Positions 59,410-64,000 of a DNA stretch of 64,000 bases are shown here, piece by piece. Within the stretch, counting starts at the first letter, position 1; each line of letters starts with the position of its first letter. The notes beneath the pieces are model-generated. The model worked only from the letters and a program-made list of their open reading frames with translations. It made no database searches and was not told the origin of the DNA. The stretch spans positions 248,001 through 312,000 of the forward strand of contig NZ_JAJEJP010000002.1 in assembly GCF_021390495.1 (NCBI RefSeq), in the 5' to 3' direction. The translations under genes and the position numbers were made by a program. The DNA comes from Paraburkholderia sp. ZP32-5. GTDB taxonomy: Bacteria; Pseudomonadota; Gammaproteobacteria; Burkholderiales; Burkholderiaceae.

Positions 59410-60429
59410 TCAGAACTCGCTCCGATAGGCAAACAGACCGGGAAGTCCGCCGCTCATAACAAACAGAACTTTCTGTCCCGCCGCGTACTTCCCGCTGGTC
59501 ACGTTTTCCACGACGCCCGCGAATGCTTTACCGCCATACACGGGATCGAGCAACAGACCTTCCTTTGAGGCCATCAGGCGAACAGCGGCGCGCATGCTGT
59601 CGGTCGGAATGCCGTAGCCCGGTCCTAACTGTGCTTCATCGATCGAGATCGCGTCGTCATTCACGCGCAGATTAGCGTTGATCAGCTGGACGGTCTGATT
59701 CGCCTTATCGAGCGTAACCGCATGTGTATGACTGCCATTGGCGAGTACGGTGAAGGCAGCAATACGCAACGGGTCAAGACCCATCGCGACAAAACCCGCG
59801 ACCAGCCCCGCATGCATGCCGCCGCTTCCGTTAGGCACGACGATCCGGTCGAAAGACAAACCCTGCGCATGCGATTGAGCGACGATTTCCGCCGCGCAGT
59901 CCGCATAGCCGAGACAACCCGCCGGGCTCGAACCGCCGAGCGGACACACATAGACATTGCGGCCCTGCGCACGCAGTTCGTTGGCGCGATCCTCGGCGAA
60001 TTGCAGTGCATTCGCGGAGCCGGGCAGATCGTGCACGCGCGCGCCGAACAGCGCATCGAGGACGATATTGCCGTTCTCTATATAGTCGTGATCGAACCGG
60101 GGTACGGCTCTCGTCAGCACGAGTTCGCAGGCGAGTCCGACGCGCGCGGCCGCGGCTGCCGTGAGCCGCGCGTGATTCGATTGCCGCGCGCCGACGGTGA
60201 TGATCGTGTCGGCACCGCGCGCCAATGCTTCTCCGATCAGGAACTCGAGCTTTCTCAACTTGTTGCCGCCACCACCGAGTCCGGTCACGTCATCCCGTTT
60301 GACGTAAATGTCCGCGCCACCGAGATGCGCGCTCAGCCGTGGCAGATGCTGGATCGGTGTCGGGCCTTCGAGAAGCGCGCGACGCGGGAAGGCCGAAAGA
60401 TCGAGAGTACGCAATGAGGCAGAGTTCAT
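59410..60429 (-). CDS. PLP-dependent D-cysteine desulfhydrase / ACC deaminase family enzyme
   Basis: 339 residues. The PLP-binding Lys57 is in LGGGGNKLRKLEF, following the family's YVKRDD pattern. GARQSNHARLTAAAAARVGL and NGSGGMHAGLVAGF bind the substrate carboxylate and cofactor phosphate. Members act on D-cysteine, ACC or L-cysteate; without a structure-based comparison I cannot choose. It lies on the minus strand ahead of a MurA-like gene (97 bases) and an L-fuconate dehydratase gene, possibly as part of a small catabolic or biosynthetic set. Confidence 0.85.
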   Translation of the reverse strand: MNSASLRTLDLSAFPRRALLEGPTPIQHLPRLSAHLGGADIYVKRDDVTGLGGGGNKLRKLEFLIGEALARGADTIITVGARQSNHARLTAAAAARVGLACELVLTRAVPRFDHDYIENGNIVLDALFGARVHDLPGSANALQFAEDRANELRAQGRNVYVCPLGGSSPAGCLGYADCAAEIVAQSHAQGLSFDRIVVPNGSGGMHAGLVAGFVAMGLDPLRIAAFTVLANGSHTHAVTLDKANQTVQLINANLRVNDDAISIDEAQLGPGYGIPTDSMRAAVRLMASKEGLLLDPVYGGKAFAGVVENVTSGKYAAGQKVLFVMSGGLPGLFAYRSEF

Positions 60430-60525
60430 GGTCTTACGAAGTCGTTGAAATTGCTGAAGGCGCGACGAGCAATGTTATCGGCCGGCACACACGCGGAGTA
60501 CAGCCGGTCCTCGCGATGTCTAAAA

Positions 60526-61827
60526 CTACTCGCTGCTGGTCCATTCCACATTCGCGCCGACCGAACGCAGGTTCTCGACGAAATTCGGATGCGCACGCCG
60601 GATCGGTAGCGCATTGGTGATTTCCGAACGGCCGTCGATACTTGCGGCCACCATCAGCAGCGCGATCGCCACGCGAATGATGTAAGGGCTCTCGACTTTC
60701 GCGGGACTCAACGCGAGTCCACCGAACGTGATCAACCGGTGCGGATCGGACAGAAACACGTGCGCGCCGAACTTCGAAAGCTCGACGGACCAACCCATTG
60801 CGCCGTCATACACCTTGTTCCAGAACATCGCGCTGCCTTCGGCTTTCACGCCAAGCGCAATGAAGATGGGCAGAAGATCGACCGGCAGATACGGCCACGG
60901 CGCCGCTTCGACCTTGGTCAGAATGTTTTGCGTGAAAGGGCGGCGCACGCGCAGCGCGCCGTCGCGGACCGCACGCGACCAGCCATCGCGATGCTCGACC
61001 TGCACGCCGAACTTCGCAAAGGTTCGATCGATCAGCGGGAACTGCTCGGGCGCGGTATTTCTGACTGCGATGTCGCCGCTGGTGATTGCACCCAGCGCTA
61101 GGAATGTCGTGATCTCATGGAAATCCTCGCTAAAGCGGAATTCCCCGCCGCCGAGTTTCTGCCCGCCTTCGACGCCGAGGCGCGACGTGCCGATGCCGTC
61201 GATCGACACGCCCAGCATGCTCAGAAAGCGGCAAAACTCCTGCACATGCGGCTCCGACGCCGCGTTGACCAGAGTCGACACGCCGTTGGCCGCGACCGCG
61301 CAGAGCACGAAGTTCTCGGTGGTCGTAACCGACGCGTAATCGAGCCAATGGTGATTGGCCGTCATCCGCCCCGATGCGCGCACGATTAGCGAATCGGTCG
61401 TGCGTTCGACACGCGCGCCGAAACGCTCGAACACTTCGACGTGCGGGTCGATTTCACGCACGCCGAGCGTGCAGCCCTTCACATCGTTCTCAAGGCGCGC
61501 AACGCCGAAACGCGCAAGCAACGGCGGCACCAGCATGATCGACGAGCGCATTTCCTCAGGCAGGCGATGCACGGCCGGATCGAAGCGGGTCGCGTGATGA
61601 TGCAGATCGAGGATGCCGGTGCGGAAATCCATCGACACCTCGCTGCCGAGCGTGCGGAAGATATCAAGAATCTTTTTGACGTCGGTGATCTCAGGCACGC
61701 CGATCAGACGCAGCGGCTGATCGGTGAGCAGCGTGGCGCAAAGAATGGGTAGAACGGCGTTTTTGTTGGCCGATGGCACGATCTCGCCGCGAAGCGGCAG
61801 GCCGCCATGTACGATCAGATTGGACAT
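60526..61827 (-). CDS. MurA paralog (enolpyruvyl transferase family)
   Basis: 433 residues from the ATG at 61825-61827. EPT fold with two inverse alpha/beta barrels. Active-site residues are kept: Lys22-Asn23 in SANKNAVLP, Cys119 in KGCTLGVRE (E. coli Cys115), Arg124 and Asp317 in LPVD (E. coli Asp305). The spacer sequences diverge from housekeeping MurA (for example, WPYLPVDLLP instead of PGFPTDMQA). No cell-wall or division genes are nearby, so this is likely a second enolpyruvyl transferase with a related substrate, or a spare MurA. It lies between the D-cysteine desulfhydrase-like gene and the L-fuconate dehydratase gene. Confidence 0.85.
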   Translation of the reverse strand: MSNLIVHGGLPLRGEIVPSANKNAVLPILCATLLTDQPLRLIGVPEITDVKKILDIFRTLGSEVSMDFRTGILDLHHHATRFDPAVHRLPEEMRSSIMLVPPLLARFGVARLENDVKGCTLGVREIDPHVEVFERFGARVERTTDSLIVRASGRMTANHHWLDYASVTTTENFVLCAVAANGVSTLVNAASEPHVQEFCRFLSMLGVSIDGIGTSRLGVEGGQKLGGGEFRFSEDFHEITTFLALGAITSGDIAVRNTAPEQFPLIDRTFAKFGVQVEHRDGWSRAVRDGALRVRRPFTQNILTKVEAAPWPYLPVDLLPIFIALGVKAEGSAMFWNKVYDGAMGWSVELSKFGAHVFLSDPHRLITFGGLALSPAKVESPYIIRVAIALLMVAASIDGRSEITNALPIRRAHPNFVENLRSVGANVEWTSSE

Positions 61828-62017
61828 GTTGGGAATAGGTGGGAATAGGGCGCGCGAATGAGGAGGCGAGCCAATATGATGCCACCGGAGAACCAGCGGG
61901 AGATAGCCCGAAATTGAGTGCCGGGGTCGATATCGGCTTCTAAAGTTGATGACGTCGCAACGGGAAATTCGATTTCCCGTTGTCAGTACCCGCATTGTTC
62001 ACGCGCTGCGCCTAATG

Positions 62018-63313
62018 CTATGCCTTCCAGGCTTCTCCGCCCGGAAACGAGTACTTTTCCAACGACTCCGCAAAGATCTCGATACTGTATCCCGGTCGTT
62101 GCGGCGGCATATAACGGCCATTGCGTATCACCACTGGATCGACGAAATGCTCGTGCAGATGATCGACGTATTCGAGCACGCGATTCTCCAGCGACGCCGA
62201 TACGCAGATATAGTCGAACAGCGAAATATGCTGCACGTACTCGCACAAACCGACGCCGCCCGCGTGCGGGCACACCGGCACGCCGAACTTCGCGGCCATC
62301 AGCAGCACGATCAGCACTTCATTGAGTCCGCCGAGCCGGCAACTGTCGACCTGGCAAAAGTCGATAGCCTGCGCCTGCAGCAATTGCTTGAATATCACGC
62401 GATTGTGGCAATGCTCGCCGGTTGCGACGCCGATCGAGCCAAGCCGCCGACGAATGGCAGCGTGGCCGAGAATGTCGTCCGGACTGGTCGGCTCCTCGAT
62501 CCACCACGGGTCGAATTCCGCGAGACGGCGCATGTTCGTGATTGCCTCATCGACGTCCCAAACCTGATTCGCGTCCATCATCAGTTTCAGGTTCTCGCCG
62601 ATCTCTTCACGCAGAATGCGCGCGCGCCGTACGTCTTCTTCGAGATTGCCGCCGACCTTCTGCTTGAAATGCGTCCAGCCCTGCGCGACGCCTTCACGCG
62701 CGAGACGGCGAATTTTCTCGTCGTCGTAGCCGAGCCAGCCGGCGGAAGTCGTATACGCCGGGTAACCGAGCGCGGTCATTTCCTTTTCGCGCTCGCCTTT
62801 GGTTCTCGCGTGGCGGTGCAGTATCGCGAGTGCTTCGTGCGGCGTGAGCGCATCCGTCACGTAGCGGAAGTCGAGGCAACGTACGAGTTCTTCCGGACTC
62901 ATGTCGACCAATAACTTCCATACGGGCTTACCAACAGCTTTCGCCCACAGATCCCACACGGCATTGACGACCGCCGCGGTGGCCAGGTGAATCGCGCCCT
63001 TGTCGGGGCCGATCCAGCGCAATTGGCTATCCGATGTGAACGCGCGCCAGAAGGCGCCCATATTCGCGGCGATATCTTCGAGCTGTTTGCCGACGATCAA
63101 TGGTGTCAATGCATTGACGGCCGTCACGCAGATCTCGTTGCCGCGCCCGATCGTAAACGTGAGGCCGTGCCCCGTCAGATTTGGCGAATCGGTTTCGAGC
63201 GTAACGTAAGTGGCGGAGTAGTCCGGCGCGGCATTCATCGCGTCGGAACCATCCAGTGAACGCGAAGTGGGAAACCGGATGTCCCGAACGGACAGCCCTG
63301 TGATCGTAGTCAT
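62018..63313 (-). CDS. fucD: L-fuconate dehydratase (enolase superfamily)
   Basis: 431 residues from the ATG at 63311-63313 with GGAGGG upstream. Mandelate-racemase-subgroup layout: Lys217-x-Lys219 (HFKQKVG), metal ligands Asp247 (MMDANQ), Glu273 (WIEEP) and Glu300 (ATGEHCHN), and His350 (CPHAGG). As I recall, these agree within one residue with the Xanthomonas campestris FucD enzyme. It dehydrates L-fuconate to 2-keto-3-deoxy-L-fuconate in L-fucose breakdown. The other pathway genes are not in this window; a GntR regulator is divergent. Confidence 0.93.
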   Translation of the reverse strand: MTTITGLSVRDIRFPTSRSLDGSDAMNAAPDYSATYVTLETDSPNLTGHGLTFTIGRGNEICVTAVNALTPLIVGKQLEDIAANMGAFWRAFTSDSQLRWIGPDKGAIHLATAAVVNAVWDLWAKAVGKPVWKLLVDMSPEELVRCLDFRYVTDALTPHEALAILHRHARTKGEREKEMTALGYPAYTTSAGWLGYDDEKIRRLAREGVAQGWTHFKQKVGGNLEEDVRRARILREEIGENLKLMMDANQVWDVDEAITNMRRLAEFDPWWIEEPTSPDDILGHAAIRRRLGSIGVATGEHCHNRVIFKQLLQAQAIDFCQVDSCRLGGLNEVLIVLLMAAKFGVPVCPHAGGVGLCEYVQHISLFDYICVSASLENRVLEYVDHLHEHFVDPVVIRNGRYMPPQRPGYSIEIFAESLEKYSFPGGEAWKA

Positions 63314-63433
63314 CTGCGCACCCTCCGGGGCTATGGCTATCGGCTTTTCGCCTGCAAACGCAGACGGATCGGCTGACTTCATCACTGACAAACGCACCGG
63401 GCATTACCAGGACATCCCAGGCATTTGTACGCG

Positions 63434-63470
63434 TTGACAACACGGCATTCGCTTTCTAGCATGCTAGCAT
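63434..63470 (+). promoter_or_regulatory. Promoter of the GntR gene with overlapping palindromic operator
   Basis: TTGACA (63434-63439), a 17-base spacer and TAGCAT (63457-63462) form a good sigma-70 promoter. CTAGCATGCTAG (63456-63467) is a perfect 12-bp palindrome covering the -10, and ATGCTAGCAT (63461-63470) is a second, overlapping palindrome. A GntR/FadR-type dimer binding here would block transcription, consistent with autoregulation and control of fucD on the other strand. Confidence 0.65.
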
Positions 63471-63493
63471 GTCTTCTCAAAATCAAGAGCACT

Positions 63494-64000
63494 GTGAATT
63501 CGTCAGTCGATCTGGAGAATGCCGCGAGTACTCCGTATGCCGCACTGCAAAAAGTCAGAGGCGGCGAGCGCGGTAGCTTGACCGACGCGGTTGAAGCGGC
63601 ATTGAGAGAGGCGATTCTGACGCTGGCGTTGGAGCCGGGTCTGATGATCGACAAGATCGCTGTCTGCGAACGGATGGGCGTATCGCGCTTTCCCGTTTCA
63701 TCCGCGCTGGCGCGGCTTGCGCATGCGGGTCTCGTCGAGGTATTGCCGCAGCGCGGCACGCGCGTCAAACCGATCGCGCTCGACGACATCCGTCAGCATC
63801 TGTTTATCCGCAGCGCGCTGGAAGTCGAAACGGTGCGCGGTGTTGCGGCGATGCGCGACCGCGCGACGCTCGCTGCATTGGCAACCAATCTCGACAGGCA
63901 GCGCAGTCTGGCCGGCGGCGGCGAACGTCTGGCGTTTCATGAACTCGATCTGGCTTTTCACGAGATTCTGCTCGACGCGGTGAAACTGCCGCGCGTGAAG
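63494..64000 (+). CDS. GntR-family (FadR/FCD subgroup) regulator, 3' end outside window
   Basis: 169 codons from a GTG at 63494, open at the right edge. An in-frame ATG at 63461 lies within the -10 box of the predicted promoter and cannot be used. Wing-HTH: AVEAALREAILTLALEPG, then KIAVCERMGVSRFPVSSAL and GLVEVLPQRGTRVKP, followed by an FCD-type helical ligand domain (FHELDLAFHEILLDA, with metal-ligand-like Asp and His). It is divergent from fucD and likely represses the L-fuconate pathway until a sugar acid binds. Confidence 0.88.
   Translation, partial: MNSSVDLENAASTPYAALQKVRGGERGSLTDAVEAALREAILTLALEPGLMIDKIAVCERMGVSRFPVSSALARLAHAGLVEVLPQRGTRVKPIALDDIRQHLFIRSALEVETVRGVAAMRDRATLAALATNLDRQRSLAGGGERLAFHELDLAFHEILLDAVKLPRVK

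Overview
The window is high-G+C proteobacterial DNA with clear Burkholderiales character, most likely Paraburkholderia. Pointers are the Burkholderia-type porin at 58192-59373, the persulfide dioxygenase-rhodanese fusion at 12892-13956 (an architecture studied in B. phytofirmans), PAAR/VgrG secretion parts, a full-length yfcF-type glutathione transferase and many secreted lipoproteins. Genus is inferred from gene content, not from a marker gene. No insertion sequence, integrase, rRNA or CRISPR array was seen; one tRNA is present (Leu, anticodon GAG).

Left part (1-23 kb). Two copies of the same two-gene module lie about 13 kb apart: a secreted phosphoesterase lipoprotein followed by a di-heme cytochrome c peroxidase/MauG-like lipoprotein (1235-4469 and 14660-18679). 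Between them are stress, detoxification and signalling genes: RidA, LysR with a divergent aldo/keto reductase, a diguanylate cyclase, a GFA-fold protein, a phospholipase D-like protein, and a 1-Cys peroxiredoxin followed by the persulfide dioxygenase-rhodanese fusion. A prolyl-4-hydroxylase-like oxygenase and a secreted alpha/beta-hydrolase-like protein follow.

T6SS island (22.3-28.4 kb). A strongly structured leader precedes a small unknown protein. Then come PAAR, a long 'evolved' VgrG whose C-terminal extension carries an HExxH motif, and a signal-peptide protein that starts inside the vgrG gene and looks like its periplasmic immunity protein. The effector/immunity part has visibly lower G+C. 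An orphan ParD-type antitoxin follows.

Signalling and efflux (28.4-42.4 kb). A sensor kinase and NarL/LuxR regulator are encoded on the minus strand, with a decayed copy of the regulator's HTH coding end just downstream. A translationally coupled MdtABC-type RND operon with its outer-membrane factor is on the plus strand, followed by a split ChrA chromate transporter.

Middle right (42.4-48 kb). An AT-rich 0.75-kb gap precedes a Tat-lipoprotein glycoside hydrolase. Next are a ferredoxin-domain relic, a YunG-like gene behind a possible attenuator (His-rich leader peptide plus terminator), and secreted and TPR proteins of unknown role.

Respiratory locus (47.2-54.1 kb). The minus strand encodes a CtaG-type assembly protein, a CopD-like protein, cytochrome oxidase subunit II with an intact CuA site, a fused subunit I+III, a small membrane protein, a ferric-reductase-like flavocytochrome and a 33-residue membrane peptide. 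Metal and heme ligands of subunit I are conserved, but several proton-channel residues are replaced.

Right end (54.3-64 kb). A 45-residue membrane protein, yfcF, an NTF2-like protein, tRNA-Leu, a LysR/metallo-beta-lactamase-fold pair in which the hydrolase lacks two canonical metal ligands, a porin, a PLP-dependent D-cysteine desulfhydrase-like enzyme, a MurA paralog, L-fuconate dehydratase, and a divergent GntR regulator cut by the window edge with a palindrome on its promoter. The most notable items are the unusual heme-copper oxidase, the VgrG-HExxH effector with overlapping immunity gene, the structured leader at 22.3 kb and the duplicated phosphoesterase/peroxidase modules.
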